A stretch of DNA of 53,816 nucleotides, taken from NCBI GenBank assembly GCA_964545205.1, contig CAZJFH010000032.1, positions 1 to 53,816 on the forward strand, given 5' to 3'. The DNA comes from CAZJFH01 sp964545205. GTDB lineage: Bacteria > Pseudomonadota > Alphaproteobacteria > Rhodospirillales > Magnetospirillaceae. Below are positions 10,145 through 18,469 of this stretch, piece by piece. The notes under the pieces were generated by a model. The model made no database searches and was not told the origin of the DNA. It was given only the letters and a program-made list of their open reading frames with translations. A program made the translations under genes and the position numbers. Within the stretch, counting starts at the first letter, position 1. Each line of letters begins with the position of its first letter.

Positions 10145-12808
10145 ATGGGGCGGTCGCCGGACAGCATCGGGGGCGACGACGCGCGGCGGCTGTCGAAGCT
10201 GCTGCAGGCGCAACGCCTCGCGCGTCTGGCGATCTGGGAATACGACCGCCGCACCGGGCGCGTCGCCTTCGACGACGCCCATGCCGAGATGATCGGTCTG
10301 GCCGCCGGCCGGCCGCTGTCGCTGCCGCTGTACGATTACGCCGTTCGCCACGTCCATCCCGAGGACGGCGCGCTGCTGCGGCGTGCCGTCGCCGCCGGCG
10401 GCCGGCTCGACCTCGAGCTGCGCCTGCTCGGCCCCGACGGCGAGCGCTGGGCGGCGCTGCACGCCGAGCCCGAGGCCGACGACCCCGAGCTGCTGCTGGG
10501 CGTGATCCAGGACATCGGCGAGCGCCGCGCCGCCCAGGCGGCGACCCTGGCCAACGAGGAGCGCTTCCGCGCCATCTTCGAGCACACGCCGATGGCGCTG
10601 GCGATCACCCGCAACGGCGAGTTCGTCCACGTCAACACCCGCTTCCGCCAGCTGTTCGACTTCGGCGACCGCGACCTCGCGGGGATGACCTCGTTCTCGC
10701 TCTACGCCGATCCCGCGGCGCGCCAGCGCATGCTGGAGATGCTGCAGCGCGACGGCTTCGTCTCGGGTTTCGAGACCCTGGGCCAGACGATGGGCGGGCG
10801 CACCTTCTGGGGCCGCATCACCGCGGTGCCGCTGGTGCTCGGCGGCGCCACCCACCTGTTCGTGACCGTCAACGATCTCACCGACCGCAAGCGCGCCGAG
10901 GACGCGCTGGCGGCGGCGCGCGAGCGGCTGCAGACCATCCTGGAGAGCTCGCCGCTGCCGATGATCGTCAGCCGCGCCGCCGACGGCGCGGTGCTGTTCG
11001 CCAACGCCCGGCTGGCCGAATTCCTGGAGGTGCGGCCGGACCGGCTGGGCTTCGTGCGCACCGGCGCCTTCTACGCCGATCCCGGCGACCGCGACCGCCT
11101 GCTGGCGCTGCTGCGCGAGCGCGGCCACGTGCCCGCCTTCGAGCTGGCGGGACGCACCGCCACCGGCCGGCCGTTCTGGGCCAGCCTGTCGGCGGTGCGC
11201 ATGACGCTGGACGGCGAGGACTGCCTGTTCGTGACCATCCACGACATCTCGGAGCGCATCCGCGCCGAGCAGGACCTGCGCGCCGCCAAGGAGGCGGCCG
11301 AGGCGGCGGCGCGCGCCAAGAGCGAGTTCCTGGCGATGATGAGCCACGAGATCCGCACGCCGATGAACGGCATCCTGGGCATGGCGCGGCTGCTGCTGGG
11401 CACGCGGCTGACGCCGCCGCAGCGCGAATACGCCGAGACCATGGCCTATTCCGGCGACGCGCTGCTGGCCATCCTCAACGACATTCTCGACTTCTCGAAG
11501 CTCGAATCGGGCAAGCTGGCGCTGGAATCGGTCGTCTTCGACCTGCCGCGCCTGGTCGACAGCGTGCTGACCCTGATGCGCTCGCGCGCCGACGAGAAGG
11601 GCCTGGCGCTGTCGGCCGAGATCGCGCCCGGCGTGCCGCGCCACGTCGCCGGCGATCCGACGCGGCTGCGGCAGGTGCTGCTGAACCTGGTCGGCAACGC
11701 GGTCAAGTTCACCGAGCGCGGCGCCGTCGCGGTGACGGTGACGGTGCCGTCGTTCGGCGGCCGCCAGCTGGTGCTCGAGGTGGCGGTGCGCGACACCGGC
11801 ATCGGCATCGCCGAGGACGTGCGCGGCCGGCTGTTCTCGGAATTCGTCCAGGGCGACGGCTCGATCGGCCGGCGCTTCGGCGGCACCGGCCTGGGGCTGG
11901 CGATCTGCCGCCGGCTGGTGACGCTGATGGGCGGCGACATCACGGTCGACAGCGAGCTCGGCGCCGGCAGCACCTTCTCGTTCCGGGTGCCGCTGACGGC
12001 CGCCGCGGCGCCGGCCCCGCCGGATGCCGCGCCGCCGGCGCCGGCCGCCGCCCTTCGGCCGCTGCGCATTCTGCTCGCCGAGGACAACCTGGTGAACCAG
12101 AAGGTCGCGGCCGGCCTGCTCGAACGCCAGGGCCACGCGGTCGAGGTCGTCGGCGACGGCGCCGCCGCGCTCGCCGCCCTGGCGGCGGCGGCGCCCGGCC
12201 ATTACGACGCCGTGCTGATGGACATGCAGATGCCGGGCATCGACGGCCTGGAGGCGACGCGGCGGCTGCGGCTGCTGCCCGACGGCCGCGGCAGCCTGCC
12301 GGTGATCGCGCTGACCGCCAACGCGCTCAAGGGCGACGACGAACGCTGCCGGGCGGCCGGCATGGACGACTACGTGCCCAAGCCGATCGACCCGGCGCGG
12401 CTGGCGGCGACGCTGCTGCGCCACATCCCCGGCGCCGGCCAGCCGCCGCGCGCCACCGACTGGCCCGGCGAAATCGTCGACCACGGCGTGCTCGCCGAGC
12501 TGGAGGCGGCGCTGGGCCGCGACCAGGTCGACGCGCTGCTCGCCGACTGCCTGCGGCAGCTCGAAATCCTGGTGCCGCGGCTGGCGGCCGCGGCGATGCG
12601 CCGCGACGCCCAGGCGATGCGGGCCACCGCGCACGAGCTGAAGAGCAGCGCCCGAAATCTCGGCCTGGGCTCGCTCGGCGACCTCGCCGAGGCGGTCGAG
12701 CTGGCCTGCCGCGAGGATCGCGTCGAGGAGGCGGCGCAGCTGGTCGGCGGCATCGAGACCCGCCGCGTCCAGGCCGAGGAGGTCCTGCGCCGCCGCCGGG
12801 CGGCGTGA
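10145..12808 (+). CDS. Hybrid sensor histidine kinase (PAS-PAS-PAS-HisKA-HATPase-REC-HPt)
   Basis: An 887-residue multidomain kinase with no transmembrane segment, so probably cytoplasmic. Order: three PAS-like domains in the first 370 residues (the second begins ERFRAIFEHTPMALAITRNG, the third RLQTILESSPLPMIVS); HisKA with the phospho-His in MMSHEIRTPMNGILGM near residue 398; HATPase with DTGIGI and GGTGLGLAI; a receiver domain with the phospho-Asp in VLMDMQMPGIDG near 691; and a C-terminal HPt domain with His in ATAHELKSSARNLG near 830. The start at 10145 (MGRSPDSIGGDD) lies right after a ggaacgggag purine tract; an in-frame start at 10070 is less likely. Signal and partner regulator are unknown. 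Confidence 0.9.
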   Translation: MGRSPDSIGGDDARRLSKLLQAQRLARLAIWEYDRRTGRVAFDDAHAEMIGLAAGRPLSLPLYDYAVRHVHPEDGALLRRAVAAGGRLDLELRLLGPDGERWAALHAEPEADDPELLLGVIQDIGERRAAQAATLANEERFRAIFEHTPMALAITRNGEFVHVNTRFRQLFDFGDRDLAGMTSFSLYADPAARQRMLEMLQRDGFVSGFETLGQTMGGRTFWGRITAVPLVLGGATHLFVTVNDLTDRKRAEDALAAARERLQTILESSPLPMIVSRAADGAVLFANARLAEFLEVRPDRLGFVRTGAFYADPGDRDRLLALLRERGHVPAFELAGRTATGRPFWASLSAVRMTLDGEDCLFVTIHDISERIRAEQDLRAAKEAAEAAARAKSEFLAMMSHEIRTPMNGILGMARLLLGTRLTPPQREYAETMAYSGDALLAILNDILDFSKLESGKLALESVVFDLPRLVDSVLTLMRSRADEKGLALSAEIAPGVPRHVAGDPTRLRQVLLNLVGNAVKFTERGAVAVTVTVPSFGGRQLVLEVAVRDTGIGIAEDVRGRLFSEFVQGDGSIGRRFGGTGLGLAICRRLVTLMGGDITVDSELGAGSTFSFRVPLTAAAAPAPPDAAPPAPAAALRPLRILLAEDNLVNQKVAAGLLERQGHAVEVVGDGAAALAALAAAAPGHYDAVLMDMQMPGIDGLEATRRLRLLPDGRGSLPVIALTANALKGDDERCRAAGMDDYVPKPIDPARLAATLLRHIPGAGQPPRATDWPGEIVDHGVLAELEAALGRDQVDALLADCLRQLEILVPRLAAAAMRRDAQAMRATAHELKSSARNLGLGSLGDLAEAVELACREDRVEEAAQLVGGIETRRVQAEEVLRRRRAA

Positions 12809-12817
12809 ACCACGACG

Positions 12818-12909
12818 CGTCGCTCCCGCGGAAGCGGGAGCCCATTCCTGAAGCGTCGCAACCTGTTGAAATGCCACAGGAATGGATGCCCGCTTTCGCG
12901 GGCATGACG
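12818..12909. repeat. paired inverted palindromic repeats (BIME-like)
   Basis: Two palindromic elements in opposite orientation: one around CTCCCGCGGAAGCGGGAG followed by CCATTCCTG, the other CAGGAATGG followed by GCCCGCTTTCGCGGGC. Together they form a larger inverted structure between the convergent kinase and Lrp genes and may also act as a terminator. The type is a widespread proteobacterial intergenic repeat. Confidence 0.7.
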
Positions 12910-12948
12910 CCTGAATTCGCGGCTCAGGCGTCCTGTCGCATTGGGGGG

Positions 12949-13488
12949 CTACTTGCCGCCGTGCAGCTCGTGGTGGTGATGGCGGTGATGGTGGTCGTGC
13001 TCGTCCTCGTCGGCATCGAGGCGGATCGGCACGCCCGGCTCCAGCTTCGAGGTGCGGATGCCCAGCGCCGACTTGACGTGGCTGATGTTGGGGGCCGCGG
13101 TCAGCCGGGTGGTCAGGAACCGCTGATAGTCGTCCCAGTCCTCGGCGACGATCTTGAGCAGGAAATCGGTCTCGCCGGCCAGCATGTGGCACTCGCGCAC
13201 CTCGGGCCATTCCTGGACCAGCGCCTCGAACGCCCGCAGGTCGGCCTCGGCCTGGCTGTTGAGGCCGACATGGGCGAACACGGTGACGTTGAAGCCCAGC
13301 GCGCCCGGGTCGATCTCGGCGTGGTAGCCCTTGATGAAGCCGGCCTCCTCGAGCGCGCGCACCCGGCGCAGGCAGGGCGGGGCCGAGATGCCGGCGCGCC
13401 GGGCCAGATCGACGTTGGTCATGCGTCCGTCGGCCTGGAGATCGGCCAGAATCCGCCGATCGATGCGGTCCAGTTTGACCCGTTGCAT
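12949..13488 (-). CDS. Lrp/AsnC family transcriptional regulator with His-rich C-terminal tail
   Basis: A 179-residue DNA-binding regulator. The winged-helix part is at the N-terminus (KLDRIDRRILADLQADGRMT, then DLARRAGISAPPCLRRVRAL), followed by the ligand-binding RAM domain (ECHMLAGETDFLLKIVAEDW). ATG 13488 (MQRVKLDRI) is chosen; the frame is open up to 13551 but the extra 21 residues are not family-like. The last 20 residues are an acidic His-rich tail with nine His (HDHHHRHHHHELH), unlike typical Lrp proteins, which suggests metal binding. It is divergent from a peroxiredoxin gene with thioredoxin reductase beyond. The effector is unknown. Confidence 0.9.
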   Translation of the reverse strand: MQRVKLDRIDRRILADLQADGRMTNVDLARRAGISAPPCLRRVRALEEAGFIKGYHAEIDPGALGFNVTVFAHVGLNSQAEADLRAFEALVQEWPEVRECHMLAGETDFLLKIVAEDWDDYQRFLTTRLTAAPNISHVKSALGIRTSKLEPGVPIRLDADEDEHDHHHRHHHHELHGGK

Positions 13489-13775
13489 GGAATCTTTTTT
13501 CCCCGGAGAGGTTTGCGAAATTATATTACCAAGCTCGGCCCGGGACGCCAAGTCCGGCGTGCGGGTCGCCGCGACGCATCCGCCGGCCCCACCTTCGGCG
13601 CGATCCGCGGCGGCGAACCCCTCCGTTTGGCGGACCGGCGCCAGCCTTGCGCGACGCGCCGATATGGTCTTCCCTACCAGCCGGTCGCCGCCGCGACGGC
13701 GCGCTTACAGATCGTGCGCCGCGCCCGGGCGCGCAAGCCGGCCCGGGCGGAAAAACTGCCAAAGGGAATAGGGGC
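13489..13775. other. divergent intergenic region, lrp/peroxiredoxin
   Basis: The first part of a 373-bp gap. A perfect TATAAT on the minus strand (13520-13525) lies 32 bp above the Lrp start and could be its -10, but no good -35 sits at 16-18 bp. The rest is GC-rich with no supported gene. Confidence 0.4.
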
Positions 13776-13803
13776 TTGCCAGCCTTCTTGTAGTCGTTAT
13801 AGT
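13776..13803 (+). promoter_or_regulatory. sigma-70 promoter for the peroxiredoxin gene
   Basis: TTGCCA (13776-13781), a 16-bp spacer and TATAGT (13798-13803), each 5/6 to consensus. Transcription would start near 13810, leaving a leader of about 50 nt that includes a GAAGGAG ribosome binding site before ATG 13862. Confidence 0.65.
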
Positions 13804-13861
13804 CCGCACGAGCTTGGCGCCGCCGCCGGGCCAATCACGCCAACACGAAGGAGACCCATCC

Positions 13862-14485
13862 ATGAGCGACGTGGCCATGTATCCCACCGTCCTGGTCGGC
13901 CGTCCGGCCCCCGACTTCACCGCCAAGGCGGTGATGGCGAACAACGAGATCAACGAGAACTTCAATCTGAAGTCCTATCTGGACGGCTCGTACGGCATCG
14001 TCTTCTTCTACCCGCTCGACTTCACCTTCGTCTGCCCGTCCGAAATCCTGGCCCACGACCACCGCGTCGAGGCCTTCGCCGAGCGCAACACCAAGGTGGT
14101 CGCGGTCAGCATCGATTCGCACTTCACGCACCTGGCCTGGAAGAACACGCCGGTCGAGAAGGGCGGCCTGGGCAACGTGCGGTTCCCGATGGTCGCCGAC
14201 CTGACCAAGTCGATCTCGCGCGCCTACGGCGTGCTGACCGGCGACGCCGTGTCGCTGCGCGGCACCTTCCTGATCGACCGCGCCGGCATCGTCCGCCACC
14301 AGCTGGTCAACGACCTGCCGCTGGGCCGCAACGTCGACGAGGCGGTGCGCATGGTCGACGCGCTGCAGTTCCACGAGGAGCACGGCGAGGTCTGCCCGGC
14401 CGGCTGGCAGAAGGGCAAGTCGGGCATGAAGGCGACCCCCGAAGGCGTCGCCGCCTTCCTGGCCGAGCACGGCAAGGAGATGTAA
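13862..14485 (+). CDS. 2-Cys peroxiredoxin (AhpC/TSA family)
   Basis: Reduces hydrogen peroxide and organic hydroperoxides using paired cysteines. 207 residues from ATG 13862 (MSDVAMYPTVLVGRPAPDF), which has a strong GAAGGAG site; the frame is open to 13814. The peroxidatic Cys is C58 in the invariant PLDFTFVCPSE, and the resolving Cys (about residue 178) lies in GEVCPAGWQKG, the signature of a typical dimeric 2-Cys enzyme. The GGLG segment and a C-terminal helix suggest the overoxidation-sensitive type (inference). trxB follows after a terminator-like hairpin, so the reductant is plausibly thioredoxin. Confidence 0.95.
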   Translation: MSDVAMYPTVLVGRPAPDFTAKAVMANNEINENFNLKSYLDGSYGIVFFYPLDFTFVCPSEILAHDHRVEAFAERNTKVVAVSIDSHFTHLAWKNTPVEKGGLGNVRFPMVADLTKSISRAYGVLTGDAVSLRGTFLIDRAGIVRHQLVNDLPLGRNVDEAVRMVDALQFHEEHGEVCPAGWQKGKSGMKATPEGVAAFLAEHGKEM

Positions 14486-14492
14486 GGGCGGC

Positions 14493-14530
14493 GCCCGGCG
14501 GCGCCTTGCCCGCGCCGCCGGGCTTGCTTA
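14493..14530 (+). terminator. hairpin terminator after the peroxiredoxin gene
   Basis: A perfect 12-bp stem (GCCCGGCGGCGC with GCGCCGCCGGGC, 14493-14523, 7-nt loop) followed by TTGCTTACT. The stem is very strong but the T-run is broken, so termination may be partial. Confidence 0.6.
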
Positions 14531-14574
14531 CTGTATGGACCGTGCAAAAACGACGATCTCACGCGGGGCAGGCA

Positions 14575-15540
14575 ATGGCGACCCATCACACCAAGGTTCT
14601 GATTCTCGGTTCCGGCCCGGCCGGCTGCACCGCCGCCATCTACGCGGCGCGCGCCAATCTCGAGCCGATCCTGGTCGCCGGCCTGCAGCCCGGCGGGCAG
14701 CTGACCATCACCACCGACGTCGAGAACTTCCCCGGCTTCGCCGAGGCGATCCAGGGGCCGTGGCTCATGGAGCAGATGCAGAAGCAGGCCGAGCATGTCG
14801 GCACCCGCTTCATGAACGACACCATCGTCAAGGTCGACCTGTCGGCCCGCCCGTTCCGCTGCGAGGGCGATTCCGGCGACGTCTACACCGGCGACACGCT
14901 GGTGATCTCGACCGGCGCCGCCGCGCGCTGGCTGGGCATCCCGTCGGAAGCCAAGTACCAGGGCTTCGGCGTCTCGGCCTGCGCGACCTGCGACGGCTTC
15001 TTCTTCCGCGGCAAGGAGATCGCGGTGGTCGGCGGCGGCAACTCGGCCGTCGAGGAGGCGATGTTCCTGACCAACTTCGCCAGCAAGGTCACCCTGATCC
15101 ACCGCCGCGACGAGCTGCGCGCCGAGAAGATCGCCCAGGACCGGCTGTTCGCCAATCCCAAGGTCGCGGTGCGCTGGAACGCCGTCGTCGACGAAATCCT
15201 GGGCAGCGACAACCCGCCCGGCGTCACCGGCCTGCGGCTGAAGGACACCCGCAACGGCGAGGTCTCGGAGCTGAAGGTCGACGGCGTCTTCATCGCCATC
15301 GGCCACACCCCGAACACCGAGCTGTTCAAGGGCCAGCTCGAGATGGACGACGAGGGCTACATCCTCACCGCCGCCGACTCGACGGCGACCAGCGTGCCCG
15401 GGGTGTTCGCGGCCGGCGACGTCCAGGACAAGGTGTTCCGCCAGGCCGTCACCGCCGCCGGCACCGGCTGCATGGCGGCGCTGGAGGCCGACCGCTTCCT
15501 TGCGCACCATGGACACGCTGCCGTGGCTGCGGCACAGTAA
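14575..15540 (+). CDS. trxB: Thioredoxin reductase (NADPH, FAD-dependent)
   Basis: Transfers electrons from NADPH through FAD to thioredoxin. 321 residues from ATG 14575 (MATHHTKVLILGSGPAGCTA), preceded by a weak GGGGCAGG purine tract. The FAD-binding GSGPAGCTAAIYAAR is at the N-terminus. The redox dithiol is C136-A-T-C139 (SACATCDGFF). The NADPH-binding GGGNSAVEEA follows, then HRRDELRAEKI, and the second FAD motif GVFAAGDVQDK near the C-terminus. Its position next to a 2-Cys peroxiredoxin suggests a peroxide-reducing unit. A LysR gene follows 29 bp later on the same strand. Confidence 0.97.
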   Translation: MATHHTKVLILGSGPAGCTAAIYAARANLEPILVAGLQPGGQLTITTDVENFPGFAEAIQGPWLMEQMQKQAEHVGTRFMNDTIVKVDLSARPFRCEGDSGDVYTGDTLVISTGAAARWLGIPSEAKYQGFGVSACATCDGFFFRGKEIAVVGGGNSAVEEAMFLTNFASKVTLIHRRDELRAEKIAQDRLFANPKVAVRWNAVVDEILGSDNPPGVTGLRLKDTRNGEVSELKVDGVFIAIGHTPNTELFKGQLEMDDEGYILTAADSTATSVPGVFAAGDVQDKVFRQAVTAAGTGCMAALEADRFLAHHGHAAVAAAQ

Positions 15541-15569
15541 CCCCCGAGATGATCGGATCGGGGGGGAGG

Positions 15570-16463
15570 ATGGACTGGGACAAGCTGCGGGTCTTCCACG
15601 CGGTCGCCGAGGCCGGCAGCTTCACCCATGCCGGGGAGACCCTCAATCTCAGCCAGTCGGCGGTCAGCCGCCAGATCAGCGCGCTGGAGGAAAGCCTGGC
15701 GGTGCCGCTGTTCCACCGCCACGCCCGCGGCCTGATCCTCACCGAGCAGGGCGAGCTCTTGTTCCGCACCGCCCGCGACGTCTTCGCCAAGCTGGCGATG
15801 ACCGAGGCGCTGCTGGCCGAGAGCAAGGAGAGCCCCCAGGGGCCGCTGAAGATCACCACCACGGTGGCCTTCGGCTCGCTGTGGCTGACCCCGCGCATCC
15901 GCGCGTTCATCGAGCAGTATCCCGAGATCCAGGTCACCATGGTGCTGACCGACGGCGAGCTCGACCTGGCGATGCGCGAGGCCGACGTCGCCATCCGCAT
16001 GATGCCGCCGCGCCAGCCCGAGCTGATCCAGCGGCACCTGGTCACCATGCACTACCACCTGTTCGCCGCGCCCGAATACCTGGCCGAGCACGGCGCGCCG
16101 CAATCGGTCGAGGATCTCGACCGGCACAGCCTGATCGTCTACGGCGAGGGCGCCAGGCTGCCGGTGTCGAACGTCAACTGGCTGCTGGAGATCGGCCGCC
16201 CCGAAGGCCAGCCGCGCAAGGCGGTGCTCAAGGTCAACAGCATCTACGGCATCTTCCGCGCCGTGCAGAGCGGCACGGGCATCGCCGCGCTGCCCGACTA
16301 TCTCAGCCGCGAGGCCGACAATCTGGTCGAGGTGCTGCCCGAGCTGCGCGGCCCCAGCTTCGACGCCTTCTTCGTCTATCCCGAGGAGCTGCGCCACTCG
16401 AAGCGCATCGGCGTGTTCCGCGACTTCCTGATCCGCAAGATCCAGGAAAGCGGCATCCACTGA
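15570..16463 (+). CDS. LysR family transcriptional regulator
   Basis: A 297-residue LysR-type regulator. The N-terminal helix-turn-helix is textbook (MDWDKLRVFHAVAEAGSFTH, then LSQSAVSRQISALEESL and PLFHRHARGLILTEQG). The effector-binding domain (about 92-297) has the usual GPLKITTTVAFGSLWLTPRI and late SIYGIFRAVQSGTGIAALP stretches. ATG 15570 is immediately preceded by a G-rich GGGGGGAGG. It lies 29 bp after trxB on the same strand, so co-transcription is likely. The effector and targets are not predictable; a redox role is only suggested by position. Confidence 0.93.
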   Translation: MDWDKLRVFHAVAEAGSFTHAGETLNLSQSAVSRQISALEESLAVPLFHRHARGLILTEQGELLFRTARDVFAKLAMTEALLAESKESPQGPLKITTTVAFGSLWLTPRIRAFIEQYPEIQVTMVLTDGELDLAMREADVAIRMMPPRQPELIQRHLVTMHYHLFAAPEYLAEHGAPQSVEDLDRHSLIVYGEGARLPVSNVNWLLEIGRPEGQPRKAVLKVNSIYGIFRAVQSGTGIAALPDYLSREADNLVEVLPELRGPSFDAFFVYPEELRHSKRIGVFRDFLIRKIQESGIH

Positions 16464-16512
16464 GCCGTCCGGCTTATCCTCTTACCCCCGCCCCGGCGCG
16501 CCCGCCTTATAC

Positions 16513-16620
16513 CTGCGATTAATTGTCGCAGACGCGGTCCGCCGCCTATCCTTCCGGGTGGCGGAAGACTCGGCAAGTCTTCCGTCGATACAAGTCGGAA
16601 ACATGGCCGTCATGTTTCCG
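16513..16620 (+). promoter_or_regulatory. ladder of four hairpins in the leader of the PAS/MCP operon
   Basis: Four perfect inverted repeats in 108 bp: CTGCGA/TCGCAG with a 7-nt loop (16513-16531); CTTCCG/CGGAAG (16551-16567); CGGAAGACT/AGTCTTCCG (16562-16584); CGGAAACATG/CATGTTTCCG (16596-16620). The last three all have 5-nt loops and arms starting CGGAA. The second and third share the CGGAAG arm, so they exclude each other, as in switching leaders. The last ends 7 nt before the GGAGAG ribosome binding site (16628-16633). No T-run follows any of them. Confidence 0.6.
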
Positions 16621-16637
16621 CAATCCCGGAGAGACGG

Positions 16638-17162
16638 ATGGCCCCGACCGCGCCTTTACTTACCGGCGTCGAGCGCTTCTTTCCCGAAAGCGAAATCATC
16701 GTCAGCAAGACCGACGCCGCCGGCCGGCTGACCTACGTCAACGACGTGTTCGTCGAGGTCGGCGGCTACGCCGAGCGCGAACTGCTGGGCCAGCCGCATT
16801 CCATCATCCGCCATCCCGGCATGCCGCGCGCGGTGTTCGCGCTGTTGTGGCGGACCATCGCCGCCGGCTCGGAGATGTTCGCCTATGTCGTGAACCGCGC
16901 CAAGAACGGCGACCACTACTGGGTGTTCGCGCACGTCACCCCGAACTTCGGCGCCGACGGCGGCATCGCCGGCTACCATTCGAGCCGGCGGGTGCCGGCG
17001 CGGGCGGCGGTCGAGGCGATCCGGCCGCTCTACGACGCGCTGCTCGCCGAGGAGCGGCGCCACGACGACCGCAGGCGCGGCCTCGCCGCCTCGACGGCGA
17101 TGCTGGAGGCGGTGCTGCGCGAGAAGGGGATGCGCTATGACCGTTTCGTGCTCTCTCTCTAG
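16638..17162 (+). CDS. PAS domain protein, Aer-like sensor module
   Basis: A 174-residue single PAS-domain protein closely resembling the N-terminal module of aerotaxis receptors: IVSKTDAAGRLTYVNDVFVE, then GQPHSIIRHPGMPRAVFALL, and YVVNRAKNGDHYWVFAHVTP. In Aer this fold holds FAD and senses redox state, so FAD binding is plausible here by homology. A charged helix and the short end YDRFVLSL follow. ATG 16638 has GGAGAG five nucleotides upstream. The 3' end overlaps the MCP gene by 26 bp in another frame, implying translational coupling. It is preceded by the hairpin ladder. The two proteins together look like Aer split in two. Confidence 0.88.
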   Translation: MAPTAPLLTGVERFFPESEIIVSKTDAAGRLTYVNDVFVEVGGYAERELLGQPHSIIRHPGMPRAVFALLWRTIAAGSEMFAYVVNRAKNGDHYWVFAHVTPNFGADGGIAGYHSSRRVPARAAVEAIRPLYDALLAEERRHDDRRRGLAASTAMLEAVLREKGMRYDRFVLSL

Positions 17163-18426
17163 CCTGCGCCGCAGCGTCGCGGCGGCCACCGCGGCGGCCG
17201 CCCTGGCGGCGGCGCTGGCGGCGGCGGGGCTGGCGCTGCCGGCGGCGCTGGCCGGACTCGCGGCGCTGGCCGGCTGCGGCCTGGCCCTGATCGGGCTGCG
17301 CGGCCTGGCGGCGCGGCTGGCGCGCGTCGACGCGGCGCTCGCCCGGGCGGCGGCCGGCGACCTCTACGGCCGGGTGGTCGGAATCGAGGGCGACGGCGAG
17401 GCCGCGCGCCTGGCGCGGCGCCTCAACCGCCTGCTCGACCTCACCGAGGCCTTCGGCAAGGAGGCGTTCGCCGCCATGCAATCGGCCAACCGGCGCCACT
17501 ACTACCGCCGCATCGTCACCACCGGCCTGCGCGGCAACTTCGCCGACTACGCCGCGACCATCAACGACTGCCTGGCCAACATGGAGGCGCGCGACCGCTC
17601 GTTCATCGACTTCGCCGAGACCAACGTCACGGCGGTGGCCGACGCCGTCTCGGCGGCCTCGGCGCAGCTGTCGTCGAGCGCCGGGGCGATGCGCGCCGGC
17701 ACGGCGGCGACCAGCGACCGCGCGCTCGCCGCCGCCGGCGGCGCCGAGCAGGCCACCGCCAATCTGCAGACCGTGGCGGCGGCGATGGAGGAGATGGCGG
17801 CCTCGATCGCCGAGATCACCGGCCAGGTCGCCGGCGCCGCCGCCACCGCCGGCACCGCGCTGGAACGCGCCGACGGCACCGACGCCACCGTCCGCGGCCT
17901 CGAACGCAGCGCCCGGCGCATCGGCGAGGTGCTGGAACTGATCAACGACATCGCCGGCCGGACCAGCCTGCTGGCCCTGAACGCCACCATCGAGGCGGCG
18001 CGGGCCGGCGAGGCCGGCAAGGGCTTCGCGGTGGTGGCGGGCGAGGTCAAGAACCTGGCCGCCCAGACCGCCCGCGCCACCGGCGACATCGCCGCCCAGG
18101 TCGGCGAGATTCAGCAGGTCGCCGCCGAGGCGGCGGCGGCGCTGCGCGACATCGCCGGCGCCGTCGCCGAACTGCGCGAGGCCTCGGCCCATGTCGCGGC
18201 GGCGATCGAGCAGCAGAACGCCGTCACCAGCGACGTCGCGCGCAGCCTGAACGAGGCGGCGACCGGCGCCGGCGCGGTGTCGGCCGCGGTCGGCGACGTC
18301 CAGGACGTCGCGGCGCGGACCAGCGCCGGCGCCCAGCAGGTCGCGGCGGCGGCCGCCGACCTCGCCGAGCACTCCGAGCGCCTGCGCCGCGAGATCGGCG
18401 CCTTCGTCGGCCGCGTCGTGGCGTGA
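17137..18426 (+). CDS. Methyl-accepting chemotaxis protein (signalling partner of the PAS protein)
   Basis: A 429-residue chemoreceptor without a periplasmic sensing domain. A hydrophobic Ala/Leu-rich hairpin at about residues 12-60 would span the membrane twice with almost no loop. HAMP-like and linker helices follow (LARVDAALARAAAGDLYGRV), then the coiled-coil signalling domain whose hairpin tip reads INDIAGRTSLLALNATIEAA followed by RAGEAGKGFAVVAGEVKNLA. That tip binds CheA/CheW. The start overlaps the PAS gene by 26 bp. With no input domain of its own, it most likely takes its signal from the PAS protein. Strongly alanine-biased composition matches the local GC. Confidence 0.92.
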   Translation: MTVSCSLSSLRRSVAAATAAAALAAALAAAGLALPAALAGLAALAGCGLALIGLRGLAARLARVDAALARAAAGDLYGRVVGIEGDGEAARLARRLNRLLDLTEAFGKEAFAAMQSANRRHYYRRIVTTGLRGNFADYAATINDCLANMEARDRSFIDFAETNVTAVADAVSAASAQLSSSAGAMRAGTAATSDRALAAAGGAEQATANLQTVAAAMEEMAASIAEITGQVAGAAATAGTALERADGTDATVRGLERSARRIGEVLELINDIAGRTSLLALNATIEAARAGEAGKGFAVVAGEVKNLAAQTARATGDIAAQVGEIQQVAAEAAAALRDIAGAVAELREASAHVAAAIEQQNAVTSDVARSLNEAATGAGAVSAAVGDVQDVAARTSAGAQQVAAAAADLAEHSERLRREIGAFVGRVVA

Positions 18427-18436
18427 GGGGATCTCC

Positions 18437-18459
18437 GAGCGGCGGCCTCGCCGCCGCTC
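18437..18459. terminator. hairpin between convergent MCP and sulP genes
   Basis: A perfect 10-bp stem (GAGCGGCGGC/GCCGCCGCTC) with a 3-nt loop, centred in the 43-bp gap between two converging genes. There is no T-run, so a bidirectional terminator role is an inference from place and stem strength. Confidence 0.45.
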
Positions 18460-18469
18460 TCGCCTGGGT

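Noticed and set aside
13505..13551. Longer N-terminus for the Lrp regulator
   Set aside because: The additional residues are not Lrp-like and cover the perfect TATAAT; the ATG at 13488 fits the family.
10114..15540. Apparent 1808-codon open frame on the plus strand
   Set aside because: Only its last 321 codons are real (trxB). The rest is a shadow of the hybrid kinase, the Lrp gene and the peroxiredoxin in another frame.
17137..17162. Programmed frameshift fusing the PAS and MCP genes
   Set aside because: No slippery sequence seen; the MCP has its own ATG and purine-rich site, and the PAS end is family-like.
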